Source: Chthoniobacterales bacterium
Lineage (GTDB): Bacteria; Verrucomicrobiota; Verrucomicrobiia; Chthoniobacterales; UBA10450
NCBI GenBank assembly: GCA_035274845.1
Contig: DATENU010000008.1
Location: 1-64,000 of the forward strand
Length of the DNA: 64,000 bases
Direction of reading: 5' to 3'
Below, piece by piece: positions 32,539 to 40,751 of this stretch; position 1 is the first letter of the stretch; the number at the start of each line of letters is the position of its first letter. The notes beneath the pieces were generated by a model. It was given only the letters and a program-made list of their open reading frames with translations, was not told the origin of the DNA and ran no database searches. A program made the position numbers and the translations under genes.

Positions 32539-33798
32539 TCAACGGCCTGGGGGCAAGCCGTCTCCATTGCGCGCTCGGGATGACAACGCGTAAATCACCG
32601 TCCCAACAAGGCCGAAGACGGCCGCGCCCAGAAAATTCGCGCCTGGTCCCAATTTCCAGAGCCAGGCGCCCAGGACGGCGGCGGTGCTGACTAATAAATC
32701 CCGGACCAAATAATACGCGCCGACCATCTGGCCGCGGCGTTCGGGATCGCAATAACCGATGATCAGGGCCTTACGCGACGTGTCCCCGAATTCCTTCAAA
32801 CCCCGGATCGCGAACGCCAGCACCAGCATGGCGAAACTGCCGGAGATCCAGAGCGCGAGCGGGAAAAGGGTGAAGAATCCGAAGGTGGCGAGAACAAAAG
32901 GCTCACGACCGTGTTTGTCGGCGAAATGAGAAACCGGGATCAGGCAGAGGCTGGCGACGACAACCTCGATGCTGATCAGAATGCCGACTTCTTTGGCGGT
33001 CACTCCGACATTGTCCATCGCGTAGATCACGACCCACGCGTACGGGATGCCCTCGCAGAAGCGGACCAGGATGTCGCTGAGCAAGAGACGGCGCAGTGGC
33101 GCACTAAACGCGAGCAGGCTTTGGCGGAAGTTCCAGTGGTCGCCGGGTCGAGTCGCGGCCACCGGATCCTCCCGGAGCTGGCGTTGCACCAAAAGCGTTA
33201 CGCCGGAAAGAACAATGGACGCGACCAAACCGATGCGCACGCCGTCGATGATGCCGTACCGGTCGATCAGATATCCGCCCAGGATCGGCGCGAACATGAT
33301 CGGCAATCGCTTGATTACCGATTGCATTCCGATCCCCATCGCATGCCGATTCGGGCCGAGGGTGGCTCCGATGAGCGAGAAAGCGGCCGGCAGCGAGAAA
33401 CAGGTCCAGGAAAGAAAAAGGAACATGCCGGCAATGACCGCGCCCCAATGCGGCACCAGGAGAACGAGGGAATAGCCCGCGATCGAAAAGAGATTGAAGG
33501 CGAGGAAAGCGCGGCGATGTCCCCAGCGATCCACCAGCACTCCGCCCGGATAGGCATAGATCGCGCCCAGCAAAATGCGGATCGCGTCAAAAGCCCCGAT
33601 CAGAAAGATGGAGGCGCCAAGGGCCTGGAGGTATTTCGGCACGAACCGCATCCAGAGTTCTTCCCCCGAGCCGATAAGGAAGATCGCGATCAGCAGGATA
33701 ACGAGGTTGCGCCGGAGTCCGAAGAAATCCGCGAGGCGGCCGCCGCCGTTTACGGAGACTCGTTCTGGGTGGCCTTTGGTCTTTCGCGCCGGATCCAT
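32539..33798 (-). CDS. Major facilitator superfamily transporter
   Basis: A 419-residue polytopic inner-membrane protein with about twelve helices. The loop 2-3 signature of MFS (GGVLVDRWGHRRAF) and its second-half equivalent (HFADKHGREPFVLA) are both visible. Met at 33798 is chosen because the upstream 15 codons are translated from a GTTGGACGTT-type repeat. The cargo is not predictable; efflux of a small molecule is possible. It is transcribed away from the lipid A acyltransferases. Confidence 0.8.
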   Translation of the reverse strand: MDPARKTKGHPERVSVNGGGRLADFFGLRRNLVILLIAIFLIGSGEELWMRFVPKYLQALGASIFLIGAFDAIRILLGAIYAYPGGVLVDRWGHRRAFLAFNLFSIAGYSLVLLVPHWGAVIAGMFLFLSWTCFSLPAAFSLIGATLGPNRHAMGIGMQSVIKRLPIMFAPILGGYLIDRYGIIDGVRIGLVASIVLSGVTLLVQRQLREDPVAATRPGDHWNFRQSLLAFSAPLRRLLLSDILVRFCEGIPYAWVVIYAMDNVGVTAKEVGILISIEVVVASLCLIPVSHFADKHGREPFVLATFGFFTLFPLALWISGSFAMLVLAFAIRGLKEFGDTSRKALIIGYCDPERRGQMVGAYYLVRDLLVSTAAVLGAWLWKLGPGANFLGAAVFGLVGTVIYALSSRARNGDGLPPGR

Positions 33799-33811
33799 CT
33801 CACGGGAAGAG

Positions 33812-33979
33812 GCAACGTCCAACGCCCAACGTTCAACGTCCAACGCCGAACTAGAGAAAAGACCAGTCGGGCGCTTTCGGACCGATGATTTGGGGAATTG
33901 GTGCGCAGTTGATCCTCCGGCATCCGAGAGTCCGGAATTGGACGTTGGATGTTGAGCGTTGGACGTTGGACGTTCCGCC
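33812..33979. repeat. GTTGGACGTT repeat, inverted pair
   Basis: AACGTCCAACGCCCAACGTT at 33814 and the opposite-strand form TTGGACGTTGGATGTTGAGC at 33949, with related tandem units on both sides. The same repeat lies at 15574-15610. Confidence 0.75.
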
Positions 33980-34036
33980 CGCAGGCCGGCTCGTCCCGTA
34001 CTCGCAGCGCGGACGAAGCGTGCTTACACTGGCGCC

Positions 34037-35047
34037 GTGCGCGCAGGTTGGAAAAAATTTCGTTATCGAATGGAATGGCTAGCGGTGAAGGGAGCCGGGA
34101 GCCTGGTTCCGTTGCTTTCGCGAAAAATGTGCGTGCGGCTCGGGGAATTCATCGGGCGAACGGCTTTTGCGGTCGATAAGCGGAATCGCCGGGTCGCGTT
34201 GAGTAATCTCACGGCGGCGTTTGGCGACCGGTTTTCATCGCGCCAACTCGAGGAGATCGCGCGTGAAAGCTATGTCCAGTTTGCCCGCACGGTCACCGAT
34301 CTTTTTTGGACGCCGGCCCTAACGGCGGAGAATTTTTGGGACTACGCCGAGTTTGCCAACCTGGAACGCCTTCGCGCGGAGATCGCGCCGTCGAACCGCT
34401 GCATTTTCGCCGTGTTCCACTACGGCAACTTCGAATGGCTCAGCCCCGCCGTGGCCTGGGCCGGCATGACCACCGACGTCGTGACCCAGGAATTCAAAAA
34501 CCCGTTGCTCGACCAAATCTTCCAGGGCTTCCGCGAACATGCCGGGCACACGTCGGTCCCGCGGAACAAAGCGATTGTCCGGCTTTACAAGACGCTGCGA
34601 AAAAGCGGCCGGGCGGCCTTACTGGTCGACACGACGCTGGCGCCGCATCACCCGACGGTGGTGATCGATTGCTTCGGCCTGAAGACAATCGTGACTGTTG
34701 CCCACGCCTGGCTCCACGAAAAAACGGGCGCGCCATTGATCCCGATTTATTGCGAGCCGTTGCCGGAGGGCCGGTGGCGGATCGTGGCCCAACCGAAAAT
34801 CGAGGTGCCGGCGGGCGCGACCCACCAGGAAATCGCCCAGCTCTGCTGGGACTCGTTCGAACCAGTCGTTAGGCAGAACCCCGCGCCCTGGCTCTGGATG
34901 TACAAACATTGGCGTTACAAGCCGGTCGCGGCGCCGCGTCCTTATCCGTTCTATTCGCAGGAGTCGCCGTTTTTCGAGCAGATCGCTTCCCGGCCGAATT
35001 ACGCGAAGCTCGACCGGCCCGCCGCTCTCGAAGCGATGCAACCATGA
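34037..35047 (+). CDS. LpxL/HtrB-type lipid A acyltransferase, first copy
   Basis: An inner-membrane-associated acyltransferase expected to add a secondary acyl chain to lipid A or a related glycolipid. The catalytic His128 lies in FHYGNFEW. Conserved blocks RRVALSNLTAAFGD, TEFKNP-like TQEFKNPLLD and WLWMYKHWRYKP are visible. GTG at 34037 (VRAGWKKFRYRMEWL) aligns with the start of the paralogue downstream (MTPFWKRGRHRAEWL) and is preferred over ATG 34070. It overlaps the second copy by 4 bp. Confidence 0.85.
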   Translation: MRAGWKKFRYRMEWLAVKGAGSLVPLLSRKMCVRLGEFIGRTAFAVDKRNRRVALSNLTAAFGDRFSSRQLEEIARESYVQFARTVTDLFWTPALTAENFWDYAEFANLERLRAEIAPSNRCIFAVFHYGNFEWLSPAVAWAGMTTDVVTQEFKNPLLDQIFQGFREHAGHTSVPRNKAIVRLYKTLRKSGRAALLVDTTLAPHHPTVVIDCFGLKTIVTVAHAWLHEKTGAPLIPIYCEPLPEGRWRIVAQPKIEVPAGATHQEIAQLCWDSFEPVVRQNPAPWLWMYKHWRYKPVAAPRPYPFYSQESPFFEQIASRPNYAKLDRPAALEAMQP

Positions 35048-36027
35048 CGCCATTCTGGAAGCGTGGCCGGCACCGGGCCGAATGGCTGTTCGTTCGCCTC
35101 GGGGCCGTGGTCACGCCCCTCTTTCCGAGACGATTGGTGGAAGGAATCGGGTCGAGCTTCGGATGGCTGGCTTCCTTTCTGGATCGCGAAGGGCGTCGAG
35201 TGGCGCTGAGCAATCTGGAGCACGCGTTCGGTTCCACGCTCACGCTCGCCGAACGCAAAAAAATCGTTCGCCAATCCTATCGGCATTTCGCCCGCGCGAT
35301 GACCGATCTTTTCTGGAGTCCGCGCCTGACGGCGGAAAATTTCGCTGGGCTCGTTGAGTTCTCCGGCCTCGAACAATGGAGCTCCGCCCTGGAGGAGGGG
35401 AAGCCAGTCATCTGGGGTTGCCACCACTTCAGCAACTTCGAATGGATGGCGACGAGCGTCGGCTTGTCCGGGCGCCGAAGCGTGATCATGGCGCAGGAAT
35501 TCAAGAATCCGCTCCTGGATCCGACGTTTATTGCGCTGCGGCAATGGGGCGGCCATCGCGTCGTCACGCGCCAGGGATCGCTCCTCCATCTCTATCGGGC
35601 TCTGCGGCGGGGGGAACGGGTGGCGATTTTCGCCGACCTGACGATCTCGGCGAAAATCCCGAGCGTGGTGATCGATTGTTTTGGGATGAAACGCTGCGTC
35701 AGTTTTGCCCAGGCGTGGCTCCATCAGCGGACCGGCGCGCCAATCATCAACGCCCACATGGAACCGTTGCCCGACGGGCGATATCGGCTGGTCTTTCATC
35801 CGCCCTTGCAGCTGCGGCCCGGCGCTTCCGCGCGCGAAATCGCGCAGGCCTGCTGGGACCAATTCGAACCGGTCATTCGCCGGAATCCGGCGCCGTTTAT
35901 GTGGATGTACAAGCACTGGCGTTACCGGCCCGAAAGCGCGGACCCGAACGCGTATCCGTTTTACGCCAACGTTTCGCCGCACTTCGAGAAGCGGCTGGCG
36001 GAGACCGGGAATGGAGTGGCGGAGTAA
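35044..36027 (+). CDS. LpxL/HtrB-type lipid A acyltransferase, second copy
   Basis: Paralogue of the preceding gene, with the same order of motifs: RRVALSNLEHAFGS, His128 in HHFSNFEW, QEFKNPLLDP and FMWMYKHWRYRP. The start ATG overlaps the upstream stop (ATGA), so the two are translationally coupled. A tandem pair implies two different acylation steps, as LpxL/LpxM do in enterobacteria, or a heterologous pair. Chain length or position specificity cannot be told. 327 residues. Confidence 0.85.
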   Translation: MTPFWKRGRHRAEWLFVRLGAVVTPLFPRRLVEGIGSSFGWLASFLDREGRRVALSNLEHAFGSTLTLAERKKIVRQSYRHFARAMTDLFWSPRLTAENFAGLVEFSGLEQWSSALEEGKPVIWGCHHFSNFEWMATSVGLSGRRSVIMAQEFKNPLLDPTFIALRQWGGHRVVTRQGSLLHLYRALRRGERVAIFADLTISAKIPSVVIDCFGMKRCVSFAQAWLHQRTGAPIINAHMEPLPDGRYRLVFHPPLQLRPGASAREIAQACWDQFEPVIRRNPAPFMWMYKHWRYRPESADPNAYPFYANVSPHFEKRLAETGNGVAE

Positions 36028-36092
36028 TGGAGTGAGGGTGGCCAATTTCCTCTTCCCCAGCACTCCACTGCTCCATTACTCCATCCGCCTCG
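36011..36092. repeat. Inverted GGAGTAATGGAGT repeat
   Basis: GGAGTAATGGAGTG (about 36021) and CTCCATTACTCCAT (about 36070) form an imperfect hairpin just after the second acyltransferase stop, with the start overlapping its last codons. It could end transcription. A fragment recurs near 59300. Confidence 0.6.
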
Positions 36093-36145
36093 CCGCGTCG
36101 CGGTATTGACAAAATCGCGCCAGTACGCTTTTCCATTCTCCAACT

Positions 36146-36754
36146 ATGAGACTCTTATCCCGCCTCGCCCTTTGCCTGTGTGTGCCGGCCGCTTTGCTCC
36201 TGACCAGCTGCGGCACGATGACCACCTCGTCGTCATCGAAGAATTACCGCGTGATCGCGCATAAACCGAACGATCCGTCCAAAGTGGAAGTGTATCTGTC
36301 CCTCAAGACGCAGAACGTTTACGTGATGGAAGGCGACCGTCTCCTCATGGCAGCGGTCACCAACGTCGGCAAGCCAGGCGCGGAGACGCCCACCGGCGAC
36401 TTCACCATTTACAACAAGGAAAAGAAACGCCGGCGCGCCAGCGAACCGGATGCCGGGTATCCCATGGCGTACTGGCAGGAATTCAAATCCGCTTACGGTT
36501 TTCACGAGGGCTTCGTCCATCCGTATCCGCACACCCACGGCTGTGTCCGGATGCATCGGGAAGCGGTCGCTCGCATGTACGCGCTCACCAGCATCGGCAC
36601 CAAGGTTCACATCCGGCAATCGCTTCCCGAAGATCAGAAATACGGCAGCCAGGTCATGAAACTCGACCAGAGCAAGGATCCCGATCCGCCGCGGTCGTTC
36701 ATGATGTCGGACGCCTGGTTCAAGGATCCTCCGGGGCCGCTCCTGGTAGACTGA
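36146..36754 (+). CDS. Lipoprotein L,D-transpeptidase (YkuD family)
   Basis: A 202-residue outer-envelope lipoprotein. The signal peptide ends in a lipobox LLTSC with Cys22. The YkuD domain follows, with VYLSLKTQNVYVMEGD, TPTGDFTIYNKEKK and the catalytic His131/Cys133 in HTHGCVRMHR. The C-terminal tail is short and acidic/proline-rich. It catalyses 3-3 crosslinks or protein attachment to peptidoglycan, second in the window after the one at 23.2 kb. It stands alone. Confidence 0.88.
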   Translation: MRLLSRLALCLCVPAALLLTSCGTMTTSSSSKNYRVIAHKPNDPSKVEVYLSLKTQNVYVMEGDRLLMAAVTNVGKPGAETPTGDFTIYNKEKKRRRASEPDAGYPMAYWQEFKSAYGFHEGFVHPYPHTHGCVRMHREAVARMYALTSIGTKVHIRQSLPEDQKYGSQVMKLDQSKDPDPPRSFMMSDAWFKDPPGPLLVD

Positions 36755-36833
36755 ATCCGGATTCACAGCTAGGTTCTGGTGGCCGCCGGGTGTCGCGAGG
36801 ATGCCCGAGGGCGGACTTTCTTTATTCAGCTCG

Positions 36834-38072
36834 ATGAGCACGAATCTTATCTCCAGCGGAACGACGGCGCGCGAGAAGGTGAACCTGCGCACGCCGGAAG
36901 TGATGACGGCCGTGCAGGAGCAGGTCGAATCGCATTACCGTAGCGACATTGTGGACAAGGTCCGGCGCGCCGGCGGGATCCTCCAGTGCGGCGACGTCAC
37001 CGTGCGTCTGGCCAAGCAGTTCGGATTTTGCTACGGCGTCGAGCGCGCCATCGACCTCGCCTACGCCGCCCGGAAAGTTTTCAAGGACCGGCGGCTCTTC
37101 ATCGTCGGCGAGATCATTCACAATCCCGAGGTCAACGAGCAGATCTCCTCGCTCGGGATCAAAAACCTGATGGGGAAAAACAAGCAGGCCGACATCTCCG
37201 ATCTCCAGCCGGAAGACGTCGTGATCGTCCCGGCTTTTGGCACCGAGCTTTCCATCCAGCAACAAATCAAGGACCGCGGCTGCCAGATCGTCGATACCAC
37301 CTGCGGCGACGTGATGAGCGTCTGGAAACGGGTGCGCAAGTATGCCAGCGAATCGGCCACCTCGATCATTCACGGCAAGGCTTCGCACGAGGAGACGAAG
37401 GCCACCAGTTCCCGCGCGCTCGGCGACGGGAAAGGACATTATCTCGTCGTGCTTACCCTCAAGGACACCGACTACGTCTGCGATTACATCCGGCACGGCG
37501 GAAACAAGCAGGAATTTCTCGCGCATTTTAAGGACGCGCATTCGCCCGGATTCGATCCTGATGTCCATTTGAAGACGGTCGGAGTGGCGAACCAAACCAC
37601 GATGCTGCGAGGGGAGACGGAGGAAGTGCAGCGCCGGATTCGCCAGGCCATCGTCGATCGCGACGGCCCTGAGGGCGCGACGAAGAATTTTCGTTTCTTC
37701 GACACGATCTGCGGTGCGACCCAGGAACGGCAGGACGCGTTGCGCGAGCTGCTCGATGTCCGGATGAATTTGCTCCTGGTGGTGGGCGGCTACAACAGCT
37801 CGAACACTTCGCACCTGGCGGAAATGGGCGAGGAAAAGCTGCCGACCTATTTTGTTCGGAACGCGTCCCGGTTAGTGTCCACGACCGAGATCCTGCATTA
37901 CGACCTTCATGAGCGGCAGGAAATCATCGCCAAGGACTGGCTGCCCGGGGGGCCGATCGTGGTTGGAATCACGGCGGGGGCGTCCTGCCCGAACAACCTG
38001 ATCGAGGAAACGTTGGTGCGCTTGTACGAGCTCCGCGGAATCAGCCGCGAACAGCTCGAAGCCGCGGCGTAG
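36834..38072 (+). CDS. ispH: 4-hydroxy-3-methylbut-2-enyl diphosphate reductase, long (plastid/cyanobacterial) type
   Basis: Last step of the MEP isoprenoid route, reducing HMBPP to IPP and DMAPP with an iron-sulfur cluster. The three cluster cysteines are Cys66 (GFCYGV), Cys157 (DTTCGDV) and Cys293 (DTICGATQERQ). The DTICxATQERQ block and 412-residue length match the cyanobacterial/plant type, not the 316-residue E. coli type. Met at 36834 fits the family; an ATG 11 codons earlier is possible. No neighbour belongs to the pathway. Confidence 0.93.
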   Translation: MSTNLISSGTTAREKVNLRTPEVMTAVQEQVESHYRSDIVDKVRRAGGILQCGDVTVRLAKQFGFCYGVERAIDLAYAARKVFKDRRLFIVGEIIHNPEVNEQISSLGIKNLMGKNKQADISDLQPEDVVIVPAFGTELSIQQQIKDRGCQIVDTTCGDVMSVWKRVRKYASESATSIIHGKASHEETKATSSRALGDGKGHYLVVLTLKDTDYVCDYIRHGGNKQEFLAHFKDAHSPGFDPDVHLKTVGVANQTTMLRGETEEVQRRIRQAIVDRDGPEGATKNFRFFDTICGATQERQDALRELLDVRMNLLLVVGGYNSSNTSHLAEMGEEKLPTYFVRNASRLVSTTEILHYDLHERQEIIAKDWLPGGPIVVGITAGASCPNNLIEETLVRLYELRGISREQLEAAA

Positions 38073-38076
38073 AAAA

Positions 38077-38140
38077 TGTAGAGGCGCTTGTGCCAAGCGC
38101 CTTGAGCCGGGAACAGGCGCTTGGCACAAGCGCCTCTACA
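38077..38140. repeat. Perfect 25-bp inverted repeat with TGTAG head
   Basis: Left arm 38077-38101 (TGTAGAGGCGCTTGTGCCAA then GCGCC), 14-nt loop, and a perfectly complementary right arm 38116-38140 ending CTCTACA. Each arm is itself a hairpin (GGCGCTTG/CAAGCGCC). It resembles a facing REP pair and may also terminate ispH. Confidence 0.85.
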
Positions 38141-38182
38141 TAATACGCGCGATCAACCCGCCAGCGGCGAAGCTTGTACGCC

Positions 38183-39013
38183 ATGCGTGCAATCTGGAAA
38201 GGCAGTATCAGTTTCGGCCTCGTTAACATTCCCATCGCGCTTTACCCGGCGACCCGAAAAGAAGAGCTAAAGTTTCGTCTCCTGCGAGCAAAGGACCTCA
38301 GCCCGGTGAATTACAAACGGGTGGCGGCAAAGGACGGCAAGGAAGTTCCGTGGGACGAAATCGTTAAGGGTTACGAATACGAAAAAGGAAAGTTCATCGT
38401 CCTGAACGAAAAGGATTTTCAGCGGGTCGATCTGGAAGCGACCCAGACCGTCGACATCCAGGACTTTGTCGATCTCGATGAGATCGATCCGATGTATTTC
38501 TACAAGCCGTATTACCTTGAGCCGCAGAAAGGCGGCGACAAAGCCTACGCGTTGCTCCGCGAAGCGCTTTCCGATGGCAAAAAGGTTGGCATCGCCAAAG
38601 TCGTCATCAAGACGCGGCAATATCTGGCGGGAGTGAAGGCGTTGAAAGACGCGCTGGTGCTAGAGCTGATGCATTTTGCCGAAGAGCTGGCCGATGCGGA
38701 AAAGCTCCACGTGCCGAAGAAGACCACGGTCGGCAAACGCGAGAAAGACATGGCCGAAGCGCTCGTGAAAAGCATGAGCTCGAAGTGGGACCCGGCGAAG
38801 TACAAGGACGATTACCGCGAAGCGCTCATGGACGTGATCGAAGAGAAAGTGGAGTCGGGCGGAAAAGAGATTGAGGAGAAACCGAAAGAGAAGAAACCTT
38901 CGACCAAGGTGATCGACCTGGTGGCCGTTCTGCAGGAAAGCCTCAAGGCGCATGGGGGGCGAAAGATAAAAGCGGCGCCGAAGAAAGCGAAGCACCACAA
39001 AAAAGCGGCGTAA
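38183..39013 (+). CDS. ku: Non-homologous end-joining protein Ku
   Basis: A 276-residue bacterial Ku. The N-terminus MRAIWKGSISFGLVNIPIALYPA is the family signature, and the Ku core runs to about residue 225 with PYYLEPQKGGDKAYALLREAL. The lysine-rich C-terminal tail is typical for DNA binding and LigD recruitment. ATG at 38183 is used; TTG 38174 would add three residues. Ku homodimers bind DNA ends. No LigD, ligase or primase gene is in the window, although ku and ligD are usually adjacent. Confidence 0.92.
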   Translation: MRAIWKGSISFGLVNIPIALYPATRKEELKFRLLRAKDLSPVNYKRVAAKDGKEVPWDEIVKGYEYEKGKFIVLNEKDFQRVDLEATQTVDIQDFVDLDEIDPMYFYKPYYLEPQKGGDKAYALLREALSDGKKVGIAKVVIKTRQYLAGVKALKDALVLELMHFAEELADAEKLHVPKKTTVGKREKDMAEALVKSMSSKWDPAKYKDDYREALMDVIEEKVESGGKEIEEKPKEKKPSTKVIDLVAVLQESLKAHGGRKIKAAPKKAKHHKKAA

Positions 39014-39223
39014 GTCTCAGGATTCGACATTCGTGTCATCCGAAAGTTGGCGAAACGCGCCTGCCACCGCGTTTGCAGTAGCAGATTCGCCGCCTTCAAT
39101 TTTTGTGCTTTACAATTCCAGTGGTCCTCGCAAACTTCATCGAATTTTGATTCGATTTTATGATTTCCCCCAAGACGTAATGATTTCAGAGGCGTATCGC
39201 GGCTTTGCTCGAAAGCATAATAT

Positions 39224-39249
39224 AGCTCTTTGCGTTAGCGGTTCGCAAA
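39224..39249 (+). repeat. Left edge repeat of the 39.2-43.75 kb island
   Basis: AGCTCTTT (39224-39231), then GCGGTTCGCAAA (39238-39249). The 12-mer recurs exactly at 43729-43740, and AGCTCTTT recurs at 43742-43749. In the left copy CTTTGCG and CGCAAAG also form a hairpin. Confidence 0.55.
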
Positions 39250-39303
39250 GCCGCACTTCTTTCTCAACACGCACGTAGTTGATCCAGCAGGAGACCCCTC
39301 TCT

Positions 39304-39621
39304 ATGACGCAGAGTTACGAATTTGAGATCATTGCCATAGCTCCAGACACGGCGGCGGATATTGCACAAAAAATTATGCCCGCCATTAAGGACGGCCTTC
39401 GCGAACATGGCCATGAATCTTTGTTAGAGGATCGGGAAATCCAAGTGGATCAGAAAGAGAATTTCCCGGACATGGACTATCACACGGTGATAATCCTCGT
39501 TCACGTCGCCACGAACATTGCATATGATGTTTTCAAGACGTATGCGATTCCCCAGCTACGAAAGCTCGGCGAAGTTCGAGAACCGAAGCAAAAGTCAGAT
39601 GAGCGAAGAGCTGACGGGTAG
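39304..39621 (+). CDS. Small protein of unknown function, first gene of the island
   Basis: A 105-residue protein with an AGGAGA ribosome site nine bases before the ATG. It starts with a beta strand (YEFEIIAIAP), continues through a charged helix, and has a hydrophobic segment YHTVIILVHVATNIAYDVF near residues 60-80. The tail is Lys/Arg/Glu-rich. I recognise no family. It is followed after 14 bp by a 337-residue protein, and all four island genes point the same way. It is the sort of small component that often precedes an ATPase in conflict systems, which is an impression only. Confidence 0.65.
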   Translation: MTQSYEFEIIAIAPDTAADIAQKIMPAIKDGLREHGHESLLEDREIQVDQKENFPDMDYHTVIILVHVATNIAYDVFKTYAIPQLRKLGEVREPKQKSDERRADG

Positions 39622-39635
39622 CGATCGGGCTGCCG

Positions 39636-40649
39636 ATGCATATACGGCACAAAGCGAAACTCAGCGCGTATGTGCTGGCATGCGAAGGATTACACAAAGT
39701 CCTCCCTGATCTCTATACTGCGGCACAAGATACTAACGACTCTCGCCTTAACGTATTGGGCTTGATTGGTGCCTTCGAGATTCGAGTCCAAGAGTTCTTC
39801 GGCAGCTGTAAAGAAACTGATCACGCAGCGGCGGCTTTCCGGTTGGCGCAAAAAGTATCCGAACTGGGCGATCTCGCCCGGGATCTGAACGCAGAGGCGG
39901 GAGCAATATGGGATCGATATTCTATCGCATTGAAAGACAAGATACCCGCTTGGAATTTTGTGGCGCATGTCCAAGAACTACATGATGTGGGACGCGGCCT
40001 CGCGCGCGAATTTTTTGCCAATTGTGCGCCCCTGCTTGGCCGCCTGAAAGTTGATTGTCGCTGTCAAGTAAGGTGCAACGAATCAGAACGGTCTATCCCC
40101 CCGATGTTATTTAGCCATTCGAGCGCATTGATTGAGGCAATCTTTTCGTTCGAGTCCAACGAGCCACACTTTCGGTGGTACGTAGCGTTACCTTTCAGAT
40201 TTCTACACGAGTACACCGCACATATCTTCGCAATCGACACGCGCTATCAAGTTTTCAGCGATGGTTGGATGTTAGTCGCCGCCTCACGATTCCTCGAGCG
40301 ACGTTGGCTAGCAGCGGATGGTGAATTCCCCCTCTCAGAAGACCAAGTATATGTTTTTCGGAAAGCCCTTGAGCATATGTTATCGCCGGTTTCCCAACGG
40401 GGAATACGTGTGGCGCGGCTATTTGAAGCGATTGTGGAGTCCGAGGGACGAGCGGTGCTTTTCGTAGAAACTACCGATGCTCTGTGTAGCCTGGAAAACG
40501 CCGAGCCTCTGGCACGATTAGAGTACACCGCGCGCTTCTTGAGAAACCTCGAGAGGCTGTTTTCCACGCGGGACGGACGGAATCATGTCCGCCGCTTAAC
40601 GACGGTTAATGGTGAGGAGTTTTTGAGGGTCGTTACTTTGCAATTTTAG
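39636..40649 (+). CDS. Unknown protein with HEYxxH motif
   Basis: A 337-residue protein of unknown family. The centre contains FRFLHEYTAHIFAID (HEYTAH at 191-196) followed by VFSDGWMLVAASRFLERRW (Asp209 onward). An HExxxH pattern with a downstream acid is compatible with a metal site, as in some metallo-hydrolases, but it is not the classical HExxH zincin. The N-terminal 130 residues are helical and acidic, with a cysteine-rich patch (CRCQVRC, 141-147). It lies 14 bp after the 105-residue gene and about 100 bp before a winged-helix gene. Codon usage is more AT-rich at third positions than in the flanks. Confidence 0.65.
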   Translation: MHIRHKAKLSAYVLACEGLHKVLPDLYTAAQDTNDSRLNVLGLIGAFEIRVQEFFGSCKETDHAAAAFRLAQKVSELGDLARDLNAEAGAIWDRYSIALKDKIPAWNFVAHVQELHDVGRGLAREFFANCAPLLGRLKVDCRCQVRCNESERSIPPMLFSHSSALIEAIFSFESNEPHFRWYVALPFRFLHEYTAHIFAIDTRYQVFSDGWMLVAASRFLERRWLAADGEFPLSEDQVYVFRKALEHMLSPVSQRGIRVARLFEAIVESEGRAVLFVETTDALCSLENAEPLARLEYTARFLRNLERLFSTRDGRNHVRRLTTVNGEEFLRVVTLQF

Positions 40650-40751
40650 TCACCTGAGCATGAAAGCTGCTTAGAATCGTGGCTCGGATGAACTTTTCAC
40701 TTGTTTCTTGCTCAGAAGAGCATCTACTCTCACGCCATGCAAAGGGCTGAC

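Noticed and set aside
36822-37814. 330-codon minus-strand frame opposite ispH
   Set aside because: Antisense shadow; the three cluster cysteines of IspH are on the plus strand.
38077-38140. Simple intrinsic terminator after ispH
   Set aside because: The hairpin has no U-tract and its inner hairpins and TGTAG heads fit a facing REP pair better; termination is only a possible side effect.
39033-39278. 81-codon frame between ku and the island
   Set aside because: No ribosome site, no protein-like pattern, and it overlaps the island edge repeat.
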